In this document: positions 32,554-44,593 of the stretch, one piece after another
How the letters are laid out: the number at the start of each line of letters is the position of its first letter
Position numbering within the stretch: position 1 is the stretch's first letter
Source: Hippasteria phrygiana
Lineage: Eukaryota; Echinodermata; Asteroidea; Valvatida; Goniasteridae
Direction: 5' to 3'
DNA length: 64,000 nt
NCBI GenBank assembly: GCA_037893225.1
Contig: JAZGUH010000184.1
Span: 2,232,001-2,296,000 of the forward strand
Notes under the pieces: generated by a model
The model's input: only the letters and a program-made list of their open reading frames with translations
Databases searched by the model: none
What the model was told of the DNA's origin: nothing
Made by a program: the position numbers and the translations under genes

Positions 32554-33164
32554 TGATCACGGATTACTGACACAAAACCAGTAAAAATAGGGTCTGGGTG
32601 AAAGTCGGACCTATAGCCGGATCCTCCAGTTAAAACGCCTAAAATTCAATTGCGATGTAACCGGATTTTATTTGAGGTAAACAAAAAGAAGCCCCGCAGG
32701 CCTATCCGTATTTAATATTTGCAAACGTGCATTGCATTCTAGTTATGCCCGTTGGGGCCAAATACCGCAATGTGAATTTTCTGAAAAATGTGTAGCCGTT
32801 TAGGATATTTGAGAGCTGCAATCAATCAACATTTCTTTTCTATTTCTACAAACATTGTTAGTCTTTCTTGTAAATTGAAACGTTTTAAAGGCAGGTCCGG
32901 GATCCGGCTTTTGACAGCTGCTGCATAAGATGTCAATGCTGTGTGGGATTGATGAGTGATGTTGACTGCTGTACGTGCACACAGGCATGTCTTCACCCAT
33001 CAACATGACTCAGTCCCACACAAACACAGACGGTTTCAATTTATTTTACGTAAAAGCCTCATCCGCGACCTATCATTTGAAAAGGAAGATCTTCAAATAC
33101 ATCATAATAACAGCTTTGATTTATATATGTGGTCATCAGATGATTTTTATTGCGCCATCTTCGT
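32554..33164. other. Intergenic, no gene seen
   Basis: There are short overlapping open frames and no domain. An inverted pair (gtgtgggattgatgagtgatg near 32941 and cacccatcaacatgactcag near 32994) could form a hairpin. Confidence 0.5.
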
Positions 33165-33310
33165 GGCACCATGCAGAGGCTGGGGCCACGAGGCTCTGGC
33201 GTAAACCCAAACTCTCTCACGACAGGTGCTATGGGTTCTTTTACGGACCTCCAGCTTAACGTCCCATCCGAAGGACGTGACCCTTTTTGCCAATGCACTG
33301 GTTATTGCCA
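33165..33310 (+). repeat. Dispersed repeat with cgtcccatccgaaggacgtg
   Basis: This shares tcacgacaggtgct(a/c)tggg, cctccagcttaa, cgtccca(t/c)ccgaaggacg with 60870-61015. It is a retroelement-like conserved segment whose exact family I cannot name. It has no protein frame conserved between the copies. Confidence 0.7.
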
Positions 33311-33795
33311 GGCACGCTTATGCAAGCATTACATTTTGTGATCGCCCCATTTAAGTACTGCCTGCAGTCAACGTTGCTTCACTTCAGTCGTGTACCACTT
33401 GCTCTTCCACCAAGCCAGCTGTCGAGGGAATAATGATACTAATTTGGCGACATTTTAAAGGAGGTCGCCCACCCCGGATTTACGCCTCTAATCAACGGCA
33501 ACAATTTTGATTTTCCAGTTAGAAAACCACCCAGTCCAAACTGCCTACAATTATTTTACATTCTTTTGAAGCCATAAAAGAATACAGATCGTGGATTTGC
33601 CATTGATTATCGCAGGAACTGCACATTCAGAGTTTGTAAATAATTTTTTTCTAAACTGTGATTTCTGCCTTGATTGTATACCCGTGAAAGAATAAAATTG
33701 TATTAAAGGTGCAGTGCACTGTAATATATTTGTGCACGTTGTCTTTTTTATGCGAGTAATTCAGGAGTCCGTTGTCAAGAAATTGAACAAAAATA
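33311..33795. other. Intergenic, no gene seen
   Basis: No domain-bearing frame. It includes AATAAA at 33691 and otherwise unremarkable AT-rich sequence. Confidence 0.5.
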
Positions 33796-33905
33796 CAACT
33801 GACAATTTTGGGAGACCGCCAACATAGGGCAAGATAGGTCAGTTGTTAGAGTATCAGTGCAGTATTCCGGAGGTTGCAGGTTCAAATCCTACTCCTGTAT
33901 CTTCC
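33796..33905 (+). repeat. tRNA-derived SINE, copy 5 (diverged)
   Basis: It contains tttgggagaccgccaacat, aagataggtcagttgttaga and ggaggttgcaggttcaaatc, with several substitutions relative to 31791. The B-box is ggttcaaatcc. It is the most decayed member here. Confidence 0.75.
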
Positions 33906-34053
33906 CTTCCTTCAATTTGAAAATTTATCAAATTACCTAGTAGGCCTAAGGTTTCCCTTGTCAAGTTTGATTTGGCTATACTTTTGAAATACACTTGGCC
34001 TAAAAAGAAAGTTCCCGCCTTGTATTTTTTTGAATAATTCAATCATTTTAATT

Positions 34054-35890
34054 AAACACTTCAATGCAGAAAAAAGGTTCTGCTTCTAATGATGCGTCAT
34101 TTATGGGACACGACGTTTGCTTAAAGGGACACATTGCCTTCAAATGTCATGAAATTTTGCTATTTGGAAATGTTCCTTATCTTCTTTAAGAGTTGTTCAT
34201 GCCAAAAAAAACACGTATAATGTGTTGTAATTAGTGAGTAGTGATTACAAAACAAAAAATTGGCCTCTGATCCCTGATCTGACCCGCGAAACATAGACTT
34301 ATTTCCAGTAGTAAATACTACCGTCTAATGCGCAAAATAAGTGTAAGAGTCTTTAGGCTGGCGCCGCAGCCAGTGGCCTTGTAAACCTATCAGATAATCG
34401 CCAGGTACCATTCACTACCTCGCGACACATATCGCCAGTGCTGCGCGCCGTGCCACAGTACATCAAAATGGATCAACAGAACGTACTTCAACCAGCTGCG
34501 ACTGGAAATACGACTGGTGAACACGGTCCGCCATTTTGTGGAGTCAAAATTGTTGTTCTACAAAATGGCGGACCGTTATCACGAAATTAAACAAATACCA
34601 CGCAATTTGAAGGGATAGTTATGTGAATCTTTATATTCTACTTTTAAAAAAGCTCCCCAACCATATCCATTTCAGTTTTATAGCCCAAATTGCAAAATCC
34701 AAAGCAATGTGTCCCTTTAAGAGGGAAGAAAAATGAGATTTGTCGAATTGGGTGCAAAAATAAAAGTGGCACTTTTATGATGCAGACTCAATATTGCATT
34801 GAAACTGTGTGTACAAACGTTTTCATTAATGTCAGCAATAAACATGTTTTATCAAAACTGCTGCTGAAATCGTGAGGTGTTACACACTAATCAATAGAAT
34901 AAAAAATTCATATTTTCTGGAAAATAATGTGATTCTTAAAATTTCTTGCAAATAAAAAAGTTGCATGTAGGCCTAATTTGTGTACTCAACTTAGGCCTAC
35001 TTACTTTTTTGCTAACATAATAATGTTTCACTTTCAAAAAGATGAAGACATTACAAGGTGAATGGTGATCAATGTGAACTTTATTTAAATACAGTACTTC
35101 ATGATCCACTGGTAAAACCACTGTTCAAATAAAGTTCTTGATGAGTAGGTCCGCCATCTTGATAGTCACTTCATTGCAGCGCTTCATCGTGCTATTAATC
35201 AAGTTGCGGATAAACTGCTGGTCCAACCATTCTTCCTCCATGGTCCAACCATGGAGGAAGGAACTTCCTTCATCCATAATCCAACCTGTTCCATGCCCGT
35301 TGCAAAATCTGCTGTAATCCCGCCTCAGCCGCTTGTTAGCATCTTGCTTCACAGCTGGTCAACCCCTTGAGCACGGTATTTTATATTACGGGAAACGTCG
35401 GGGTGTTGCAGCGGTTCTGGCAGCCAAATCGAACCGCTACAATGTGTTTGTGCAGTCAAGCATGACATACACAATAATCCAACAATGGATTGAAACTGCA
35501 CAAACAGCGGCCAGTGGCATCATCCGGCCTGGTGGCACTGTTTTTTGCGCCCTATGGCGTCATCCGTATACGCAAGGGGTTTTAACACAATTATCGATTT
35601 CAGCAGCCGACTTGATAAGCCAATACGAGATTGTTTGACATTTACGGGGGCTTTTGCTAACGGACGAAGACACAATTTCACTGTAATGTTATTGCCTGCA
35701 TTATAAAAAATGCCACTGTTATTTTTGCACCTAATTCGACAAATCTCATTATTTCTCCCCTAAACAAACGTCGTGGGCCATAAATGACGCATCATTAGAA
35801 GCAGAACCCTTTTTCTCTGCATTTATGACTTTTTGAGGTGTTTCAACTGATTACATAGTATTCTTGAGTTATTCGAAACAGTACAAGGCA
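34054..35890. mobile_element. 1.8-kb foldback element with an internal insertion
   Basis: The left arm (gttctgcttctaatgatgcg, gtcatttatggg, cgacgtttgc at 34076-34130) is mirrored at 35762-35830 (gacgcatcattagaagcaga). After the insertion 34131-34720 the arm continues (aatgagatttgtcgaattgg at 34731) and is mirrored by ttcgacaaatctcatt at 35735. The interior 35125-35640 has a 75-codon (-) and a 101-codon (+) frame that look protein-like but carry no motif I recognise. Probably a non-autonomous or decayed DNA transposon. Confidence 0.7.
34131..34720. mobile_element. MITE with ttaaagggacacattg ends
   Basis: Left ttaaagggacacattgcctt and right aaagcaatgtgtccctttaa are inverted, beginning and ending with TTAA. 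The centre (34524-34578) is a second palindrome, acggtccgccattttgtgg pairing with acaaaatggcggaccgt. It is inserted inside the left arm of the 34054-35890 element. Confidence 0.85.
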
Positions 35891-36100
35891 GGAACTTTCT
35901 TTGTTGGCCGAGTGTAGGTTTCTGGGACTCTTACACGTCTCTAGACTCAATACCAGGCAAATTTGGAAAATCCCAGCTTGGGGTGGAGCATTGCGTAGAT
36001 TTCAGTCTTGCAATTTCACGTGAAGATGGGTTTCTAGCAATCTTACATCTTACATCTTTCAGGGAAATTTGGAGGACGTCACTTTTTGTAAGTTGAAATG

Positions 36101-36320
36101 ACCCTATTTAGCTTCGTTTCTGCAATTTTCAGGACTTTTTTTTCTCGACCGAAAACGAAAAAAATGGCAAGGGTACCCCTTATATTTTTCCCACTTTTGG
36201 CCCAAAACTAGAGACATGCCAGAAAGCTGTTATTCATCCTATTTAGCTTCTTTTCTGCAATTTTCCGGAGATTTTGTTATGTTTCGACTGAAAACGAAAC
36301 AAAAAAATGGCAAAAAGTAC
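36101..36320 (+). repeat. Two tandem units of about 137 bp
   Basis: ccctatttagcttcgtttct with gcaattttcagga (36101) recurs as cctatttagcttcttttctg with caattttccgga (36238), each followed by a gaccgaaaacgaaaaaaatg-like block. It is a simple diverged duplication. Confidence 0.7.
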
Positions 36321-36339
36321 TGGCACCTGTTCACGGATG

Positions 36340-36625
36340 TGTAACGAACTGCCAACCAAAATGTGGACTAACTAAAATTGGTGGCAGTATTTTTTAAAAA
36401 GTCAATATTTTTTCCAACGATGTTCGGCCAACCACCGCTGGAAATCTATATACAAGTTATACAAAAAATCAACTTTTCTTGAAAATGACAGCACACTAAG
36501 TGCCACGATTTCACAGAATGCTTGAGACTATTATGTACTTACAGTCAAGTAAGGTATTTCATAATAATTCAGTAGTTTCTCGGTGTTTGTTTTTGGCGTT
36601 TGCAAATGTTGTATATTACCTTTAA
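36340..36625 (+). repeat. Remnant of the GC-hairpin MITE relatives
   Basis: It shares aaaatgacagcacactaagt, gccacgatttcacagaatgc and tattatgtacttacagtcaa with 15370-15510 and 41260-41412. It is one end of an old copy. Confidence 0.55.
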
Positions 36626-36904
36626 GGTCTCCGTGAAAAAGACGAAAGTTTCAGTAGGCCTAAGCGGAAAATGATTTTTTTAAACAGCGCCGTCGGATTA
36701 GTCGCTGAACTGAAATGCACTTTGATCGAGTTCACCTGCACTAAATTTATTCCTGAAATGCCTCTCTGGAGACGGGACGATCTTCGAATGATAGTTTCTT
36801 TGGAGCAGGCAGGGCGCAGTAACGACTGAAAATAGAACCAATGGAATTATGGGTTCGCCGAAGGAATCGAAGTGTTTCTGACAAAGGGGAGAGGGATGAG
36901 GAGA

Positions 36905-36955
36905 GAGAGAGGGGGAGGGGGGGGGGGGGGGGGGGGTGGGGGGGGGGGGAGATGG
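36905..36955 (+). repeat. G-rich tract
   Basis: Nearly pure G over about 40 bases, broken by single A and T bases, after a gagagagaga run. It reads as poly-Pro on the minus strand, which is not a protein. It could form G-quadruplexes. Confidence 0.9.
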
Positions 36956-39900
36956 AGGAGGGGGAGGAAGAAGGAACGAACCGATAGCATATTTTTAAAT
37001 CCGCCAGTGGGGCTATAGCAATTTTTGTAGCCCATCACTTAGGCACACTGAGAGTTCCCCGAGCAACCGCGTATCACAACGTGACAAAACTCCGAACGTG
37101 ACAAATTCTCGGCCTGCAGAGAGCTAGACGGGTCTGTGGAACACATTTGACCCTTGATTGGTAAAGATGAGCCACACAATATTTTTGTCACAATAAAAGG
37201 GGTACACGGGCGTAATTCCCGGGGGGGGGGGGGGTATATATCCCCCACTTTTTTACCAGTTAAAATGTAAACAAAAATCAACCGGAAAACAAACAGTACA
37301 AACAATTTAAACGCACCGCTGTGTTAATTGTAAGGCATAGGGAGAGCATCCCCTATGTCGGTATTGCCTTCAGCCCACCGCCCTCCCCCCGCTTTTGCCG
37401 GGATTTTTGTCACCCCTTCCCCCACTCACCATACCCCCCCCCCCCCCCACTTGTTGACACGGATTCATGCCACCGAAGGGGTATTTTATGACAAAAATAC
37501 CAAGCATACAATTCATCAACACCATTAGCACTATAGAGTAGCAATTAATCAGCGAGAGTAGCAATTAATCAAGCCCGATGATCCGATTACTGTGATTTAC
37601 TATTACATGGACACCGATTCACTCTGATGACATGCAGCATATCGGTTTCACACGAATTAATTAGCAAGATTCAGAACAGTTCACAGCCATTGGACCATGT
37701 CTTCAACCTACGGGTGTCCCAAAATAACGAAATATTTCAGTATATTTCAACAAACAAAACATGAAACATGTTGAGAAATATTATGCAAATATTCATGCGG
37801 CAATATTTTAGGTATTTTGCTATGGAAGATGCAAGACAGGAATTTGGAACCAAAAATCATTCTAACCACAATTATATAAAAAGAAAACGTTTTGTTTACT
37901 ACAGTGTGCCTTATTTGCGGGACAATTTTTTTAATTATTATTATTATTACTACATAATAATGAACACTGTGCAACTAGACCTGTCTTTAATCTGGCGCAA
38001 ATCCATATCTGGCATGGTCCCTAGGAACAATTCATGCTCGGTCATCCGTCACGTAGCTTGGATTTTATTATGTAACAGATGGTAGTTACCATTTTTTTCT
38101 TCAAAAAACTTAGCAGTGTCCCTGAAATATGCACTTTAATCTCGGTTCCTTTTTTTTTTAAGACACACTATACCTTTTTGAAGAGAAAGTGTGTCCCCAA
38201 AGAAAAGAAAATCATAAAGCAAAAACCCCCAAAGTGGTGCAAAAAATTACGAAAAGTACTGGGGAAAAAAAGGTAATATGCCGCCACTATTTTGAATTCC
38301 AAGATGGCCGCCCCGTTTTTTAAAAGATGGCCTCCGCCAACAGTGCAATCCACAAATCGATTCAAAACATGTAATAGATAGACTGTGAGGCATTTCCTCT
38401 CGCCCTTTTGAGTATGTTTGAAAATGTGATAAAACGATGCGGCCCTGGATGGAAGTGGACGCGGGCGGGGACGGTAAACATGCTTTTCCTGCGGTCGTTT
38501 TTGACCAGTCTACATACTAGGCGAGGCGAAGTTTTGGAGAGAGTGACGTGAAAAGGCTTTTGGCGTAGATGTTAAGAAACATTGTCCTCTTACCTAATTT
38601 GGGTTAAGCGCGAAAATGTATGTTACCCAGCCTTAATTTCTAGCCCTTTACATGAAACAATGATACAGATATCAGCAAGAAAAAGAGCAGACGACACCCT
38701 AACAATCGTCAAAAATAGTCGATTCCACATTGCATGGTCTGGTATCTATGCAGAGTACAATAATGGTACCCGGCTAGTCTGGTATCTGCTATCTTGTATA
38801 TACAAAATTTACAGGCAAGGTGATGTCCGACTTTTTATGATTGATTTCTAGATCAGCTTTTTTACGCCAAGGACTAAAATTTAAGCTTGGTGACATCAAT
38901 TTTCGGACTTAGCACCATCATCTTAGGGTAAGATGTTACAAGCTTCTACTCAAAACTGCCTCTTAAAGCGAGGGGGGTTTCAAAATCTCGCCTAGACTAT
39001 ACAATATTCGTCATTTCTCCCTCTCCCCCTCTCTCTCTCTGATTGCTTTTAAAAAGGCGTTTCCAACAAAAGTGTGATTTGTTTGCCCGTCCAAATATAG
39101 CAATAAAGTTACCGTGGATTGTGGTAGGCCTATTGGTTTTTGGTTGATGAACATCATTGGTTAGTTCGGGAAGAACGGGGCAAACGATCAACAACTCGGG
39201 GTATACGTTACTTGTAGTTAAGCGCCCCATTGATGTTAATATACGGTAGTCTGCTATATATACCAACAGCTTGCCCGTACAGGCATTTTTTCTAAGTGTA
39301 TCATGCATGGGTAAAAGTCAACATCAGTTAGTTAACACTAAGGTAGAGTAAATTTTTACACCGACGTTGTACAATTTAACACCCAGATTTTGCAGTGTAA
39401 ATTTCACAAACAACAACAAAGCGACTATAAATAGCAATACTATGACATTTAAATGTGACACTATAACTATTAATATAAAGGGTTCTCGGCGAGGTTTCCC
39501 ACAATCAAAGGCAACGAGTAATTCAGTACCCGGGCTATAGGTTTTAAAACTCCTTTTTTGGGGGGAGAGGCTAATCCGTACTCGGATGGTGTCCATTTTT
39601 GAGAACTTAATTTTTCGAACAGTTTGTGAACAATTTAGACATTGTCAAAATTAAATATCATCTTTTGTGAAGATGGCTAATATTCATAAACATGAATTCT
39701 ACCGCGTGGATTTCAATTAAAGCAGATCAAATTAAAGTTGATTATACATTGTGCTGCATTATACATTATATATCATATATCGTGTATCATTATCATGTAT
39801 ATAATATTATAATATATATATCATCTATCATAATGTCACACATCATTTCATTTCATTACTAGCGTTTGGTATTAAATGATTTGTTTTTGTAGGGAACCCT

Positions 39901-40187
39901 TACATTTCTTAGTAGGCCTACTACTGTGCCTATCCGTGAGGATTTTCAACACAAGCACACCAACATTTCTTAATGACAAACAAACTTTAAAATGCTCTAA
40001 AACTGTCAATTCTAAAATGGCAATCAATAATGATAATTTTGTTTACCTTAATATAGATTTTTTTAAATGTATAGTATACCATTGAATATGAATGACGCAC
40101 TTGCATTTAAATCGAGCACCGGCTATATATGAAAGCACTGAGTATTCATTTAAAAACTATTAGCCAGCGACTCTTTTATAGCATCAT
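36956..40187. other. Intergenic, mostly AT-rich, no gene seen
   Basis: Includes G/C runs at 37219-37234 and 37433-37449, a (tta)n microsatellite near 37932, a pair cccaagatggccgc/agatggcctccgcc near 38300, a ctctctctctct run at 39029 and a tatatcatatat region at 39745-39830. Open frames up to 105 codons lack any recognisable domain. Confidence 0.5.
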
Positions 40188-40410
40188 GTGTCGCCCCATT
40201 AGGCAATTGAGGAAAATTCCAATACATGCGACAAACGGGCCACACTTCCGAAAATAACCTCAACGGGGCGACACGGGTGTCGCCCCATTACAGCACTTTC
40301 CCCTAAAAAATACTCCAAAGGGGCGACTTTCACATTGGGGCGACAGTTATTTGTCGCCTTAATCGACACTGTCGCCCTAACCCATTATGTGTCGCCCTAA
40401 CCCGCAATTA
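40188..40410. repeat. Cluster of gtcgccc motifs in both orientations
   Basis: tgtcgccccatta occurs at about 40190 and 40273, tgtcgcccta(a)ccc at about 40370 and 40390, and the complement ggggcgac at about 40265, 40320 and 40338. Together they make a complex foldback of about 220 bp. It resembles the core of a foldback element without clear ends. Confidence 0.6.
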
Positions 40411-40424
40411 GGGAAAATAATACA

Positions 40425-40670
40425 GGTTCTTATATAGCGGTTTTAGCAAGATCAAAGCGCTTTACAGATATTATTACCCCTGGTCATCGGACCCATTAAT
40501 CATTCCTGCTCCCTGGGGAGTATACAGCCCCGGCTGCTATTTTAAGCGCACACGGGCTAATCAAACACATAACTATCACTGCCCTCACAGGTAGGCTATA
40601 CCCATTTACTCCTGGGTGGAGAGAAGCAACTTGTGACAAAGTGCCTTGCTCAAGGACACAAGCACCAAGG
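40425..40670 (+). repeat. SINE-like repeat with caaagcgctttacag and cttgctcaaggacac
   Basis: It begins near tatatagcggttttagcaag and ends at gtgccttgctcaaggacaca. These two blocks in this order and spacing are familiar from dispersed repeats of marine animals; that statement is from memory. It is fused directly to the truncated MITE at 40672. Confidence 0.6.
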
Positions 40671-40671
40671 C

Positions 40672-40948
40672 GCGCGTGGCTACCCGGACGAGTGGCGTGC
40701 TAGACATGCTGGCATTCAGGGCGCGTCATGTGTCCAGCTGGTAGCCACGCGCGCCTTGACTAAAGGCTATCACCCGCCCGACGGTTAAAAACGAGCGCTG
40801 TTTTTCTCTCGTTTTTTTTTTGCCATCCAACAACGCAAATATCTGAACAGGTGAGTGGAACGATATTTCCTATAACATACCAACCCACAAATCCGCCCAT
40901 TTTTGAAAATTGCAACAATGACCAATCATGTACACTGCCTTTAAATTG
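40672..40948 (-). mobile_element. Truncated GC-hairpin MITE
   Basis: The GC core (aggcgcgcgtggctacccgg pairing with gtagccacgcgcgccttgac) and one end (gaccaatcatgtacactgcc) are present; the other end is missing and replaced by the SINE-like repeat. Related to 14537 and 20846. Bases 40950-41412 form another degenerate relative. Confidence 0.75.
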
Positions 40949-41412
40949 AGTATACAACATTTGCTTTTGATGTAATTTTCAGAAATCAAAGGAATTGTGG
41001 GTTAGTATTTTTTGCGTGCGAGCAAATACTGTAACACTGACCTGTTTAAAATTGTGTGTGCATATATTGCTGGAAAAACAGAGAACGAAAAGGCTGTTCT
41101 TGTTTCCTGACCCTACTAACGACAAAAACGGAGACATTTATATACGTCAGGTAATTATCAGGTAAGGGACTTGCTGGCTTGCACCCGTTCACGGATGTGT
41201 AACTAATTGTCGAACAAAATGTGGACTACCGTGACCGACCATCGCTGGAAATTCCACTTTTCTTGACAATAACAGCATAGCAGGTGCCATGATTTCACAA
41301 GATGCTCGAGACTATGATATACTTACAGTCAAGTAAGGTACCGGGTATTTCATAATAATTCAGTACTTCTTTTTTCTTTTTTAATGTTTGCAAATGTTGA
41401 ATATTTCCTTTA

Positions 41413-42120
41413 ACGTCTAACGTCGTGAAGCTACGTGCGCGCATACTCAATTAACACAGCACTTCCGGTTCAAAATGACGCCACCCACCCATGAGGAGGA
41501 TCGTGGAACAACATGATGTCATATGGTTCCGGACGTGCAGTCCAAACGGATGAAGTACGAGCTCGTGTTGCTGTCCGTTACGTAGTTCCGGAAGTTATTC
41601 ACTACTTACTCTAAGAGCTTTCTAAACGCCAATTACAATCTAATTAGACTTTACATGATGCGACATAATAAAACATCGACGTACAATTACAGCGAAGACT
41701 CATTTAAACTAAATATAATTAAGCTATAGGCCCATGTCACACAAGCCAACTTGCAGACAATCAGTAAGATAATATCCAAGACGTGTAAACATTCAAAACT
41801 CATTTTCCGCACAGTTCTTCGTAAAATACTATCAATACACTGTCTGAAAAATTGTGCTACCGAAGTATTCCTTTAACCAGCAGTGCTGATAGTTGCCTTC
41901 ACGTTGCTTGTAAAAATAGCCTCGTGACAAGACTTTTACACAAAGAGGCCCTTTTACCTATTGGTTAAACCCTCTCACGTGACCGGCCACTCTCCTAATT
42001 GTCTTCACTTAGGCATGTGCAATGAGCCCGTATTTCCGAAATTCACGCTACACCGGCATGGCCTATACACGTACACACAGCATCGATTAAAATCGTAAGT
42101 GATGCAAGAACACATATCAA
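41413..42120. other. Intergenic with a duplicated block (41946-42057)
   Basis: Bases 41946-42057 (ccctctcacgtgaccggcca, cttaggcatgtgcaatgagc) match 22703-22812 in the tandem duplication, with small deletions. Otherwise there is no gene or clear repeat. Confidence 0.5.
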
Positions 42121-42357
42121 TGTGAATATATTTTGCTTGATGTCTGCATGAATACTTTTCTAAACAGAAATATATAATATAAACCGTACTGATCACGCAA
42201 AGTGAACATAGTTTGCGTTATATGTGCATATAAATACTTTTCTAAAGAGAAATATATGACAAACCGTATACTTATACTGAAAAGTGAACATATATATTTT
42301 GCGTCATGTGTGCATAAATACTTTTCTAAAGAGAAATATTTAATATATATACGTACT
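42121..42357 (+). repeat. Three tandem units of about 80 bp
   Basis: Each unit has gtgaa(t/c)ata...ttttgc, gtgcataaa, tacttttctaaagagaaata and an aaaccgta or acgta end. Units begin near 42121, 42201 and 42284. They are AT-rich and diverged. Confidence 0.8.
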
Positions 42358-42579
42358 TTTCATGGTGCGACAACACATACAGTAACACTGAGGAAAGAAT
42401 ATCATTCAAACAAGCGTGCACTTCATGACAATTAATCAGTTCAATATTCAATATTCACATAAAACGTTTATACAGCAAATACAACCGTTGTCATATGAAT
42501 GCCCGACTCCCCTAAATAGCAGATTCTTTACCCATGATGCACTGAAACACAATAGCCCTTTTGGCAATGGCTCAAGTTT

Positions 42580-42665
42580 TAATCTCACCGCAACCCTATA
42601 ACCCTATCCTAAATCCTAATCCGAATACTATTTCTCATCCTAATCCTCACACTCACCCTCACCTC
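42580..42665 (+). repeat. Degenerate ccctaatcct run
   Basis: Loose iterations of ccctat, cctaat and tcctcac. It resembles degenerate telomere-like sequence but is too irregular to call interstitial telomeric repeat. Confidence 0.5.
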
Positions 42666-43070
42666 ATGTTGCTCACTGTTTTGAGATATGAGCGCCTGCT
42701 GGGCATGCGCAGTATAATCAACAAGTCGAATTTTCAGGGAGTCGGATATTCACACGACACTTCCATTCATCCCAAATTCGATAGTATATTAAAAATACAT
42801 TCTGTACACAATTTATGGATATTCGATAATGGCAAACGTTTAATATAACCGTAATCCATCACATATTTATTCCATATTCGATATTAGCAATTATACAAAG
42901 CCTGAATAAATCCCCGCCATCTGATTGGTAGGTCGTAGATCACGTGCATTGAATTATTTGTTCCATCGCACGCCGCGAGAAGTTACATCACAAGGTAGGC
43001 GTGTGATGTAACTTCGCGAATTTCACGGTCATTATAGGTGGCGCTACAACACGGCGGTCGTTTATACAAA

Positions 43071-43314
43071 ATGGCGGACGATGTTCCCGAACCGCGGCTA
43101 ACAGACGACGAAATATTGGAACTCTTAGGCTAAAACAAAGAGACAAATCAAATATGCAGTCAAACGATTAGAGGAATTTGCAAGACACGCAGGAATAATA
43201 ATTGAAGCTCTAACTGATTCGGAACTTGACAACTTTTTGTCGCAGTTTTATGCGGGACTGAGAAGGGAAAACGGCACGTTGAACACAAAGAAATCCATGC
43301 ATGCAATCCGATGA
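43071..43314 (+). pseudogene. Crypton-recombinase-like fragment, frameshifted
   Basis: ATG at 43071 opens MADDVPEPRLTDDEILELLG then TAA (43131). The next frame (43132-43311, stop TGA 43312) reads KRQIKYAVKRLEEFARHAG, LTDSELDNFLSQFYAGLRRE and a KKSMHAIR end. The pattern K-LxxF ... LT..ELD.FL..FYA.LRR..G ... SM.AIR is what I recall for the N-terminal part of Crypton-type tyrosine recombinases and their domesticated relatives (KIAA1958/ZMYM-like). The two parts are in different frames and the rest of the protein is absent, so it is a broken fragment. An ATGGCGG start with a cggcggtcg upstream looks like a former promoter-first exon. Confidence 0.55.
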
Positions 43315-43327
43315 GGATTTATTCAGG

Positions 43328-43526
43328 TCAGTGGCGGATCTACGGGGGGGGGTTTGGGGTTTAACCCCCCCCCCCCCCCCCCCCCCCTTGGGCTGTACGG
43401 GTTTAATGCCCCGGACCCCCCTAGCAAGGCGTACCTTCGGCACGCTGGGGTGTGTAGGCCAATCACCTCAGGTAACCCCCCCCCCCCCCCCCCCCCCCTT
43501 AGTTAAAAACCTAGATCCGTCCCTGC
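43328..43526. mobile_element. MITE with cagtggcggatcta ends and poly-C/G cores
   Basis: Left cagtggcggatctacg and right ctagatccgtccctg are imperfect inverted ends, with caggt on both outer sides as a possible 5-bp duplication. Two long C runs (about 43363-43387 and 43477-43498) dominate the interior. It is inserted just after the Crypton-like fragment. Relatives are at 62192 and 62496. Confidence 0.7.
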
Positions 43527-44593
43527 AGGTGTTGTATCAAACAAATAATGAATGTTTCACATTCGTGCAATGGTAAGAATAATTTCATTAAAAAAAATGC
43601 AGACATAAATATACGAAGAGATAAATACATCAACAAATATATAGAGCTTGTGCAAATGACGTCACTGCCTACAAGTTGGCACGTGCATTGCCATTTTGAA
43701 AGTCAAATTTGCATGACGCGCATCGGCCGCCCCGTATTTCGAACAAATTTCAAACAGCACTATACGCGTGTTTAGAATATGCTTATACACTGCGTACACA
43801 TCAGCGCGACGGCGTATAATAACGCAGTCGTGTAATTTGAATGCATTTTGACTCCCAAAATGGCTGCATGCACAAGCTCTATAATCCATTGATCTCCATT
43901 ATATAGACTGGATAGGACACCGCGTCGTGTTTGTGCACGAATGCGCGGCCGCGCAATACCGGCGGAGCAAGAGGGTAACGCGCACTTGTGTTCACTTTAT
44001 GTAGCCTACTACTCTGGTAAGGTGGATTATCTAAAAAAAAATTCTTAGGCTAGTTTAAGCGCTCCCCAAAAAATAATTAAAACAAATAAATTGCCGTTTC
44101 AATTTTATCACACCTGTAAGTCATTACAGTTGTATATATGTATTAAATGACAACATACACGAATTTAATAATCGTATTGAATAATATTCTGAAATGACAT
44201 CGTATTTTTAATTCTAAACACCCATTGTTACATGTATTGTTGTATAAACTGAACACTCACAAAGAGAAAATGTATCGAGGTTCATTCAGATTTATGTTCA
44301 CACAAATGTATGAATTTGAAGACAAAACAAGAAGAAACAAACCCTACTTTATTAACTTTATGGACAAACAACTCACAGCAAAATAATGTAGGAGGGCTAG
44401 GAGATTTATTCCCGGCTATATTGCAGGAAAAAATACGTGTAATTTACCATCCGTTGTCATGTCAAGAAAACAGGAAGCCATCATGGTGGGTTGAGTGCAG
44501 TGCACGGTGGGTAGGCCAATGTATTGCGCCCTCTAGGGAAATTGTACTGTGGGTAGCACTACGGGTAAAGATGAGTATAGTTGACACACAAAT
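43527..44593. other. Intergenic with a foldback at 43638-43886
   Basis: tatagagcttgtgcaaatg (43638) pairs with catgcacaagctctataat (43867), with cattttgaaagtcaaat and cattttgactcccaaaat inside. The rest shows a 112-codon open frame at 44310 without any recognisable domain. It may be unrelated to the GPCR, whose 3' end faces this region. Confidence 0.5.

Noticed and set aside
37039..37305. Poly-Pro/poly-Gly proteins near G/C runs
   Set aside because: They are artefacts of homopolymer G or C tracts.
42580..42665. Interstitial telomeric repeat
   Set aside because: The ccctaat-like units are too irregular and short; the ccctaacc ends at 5781 and 8222 are better explained as transposon termini.
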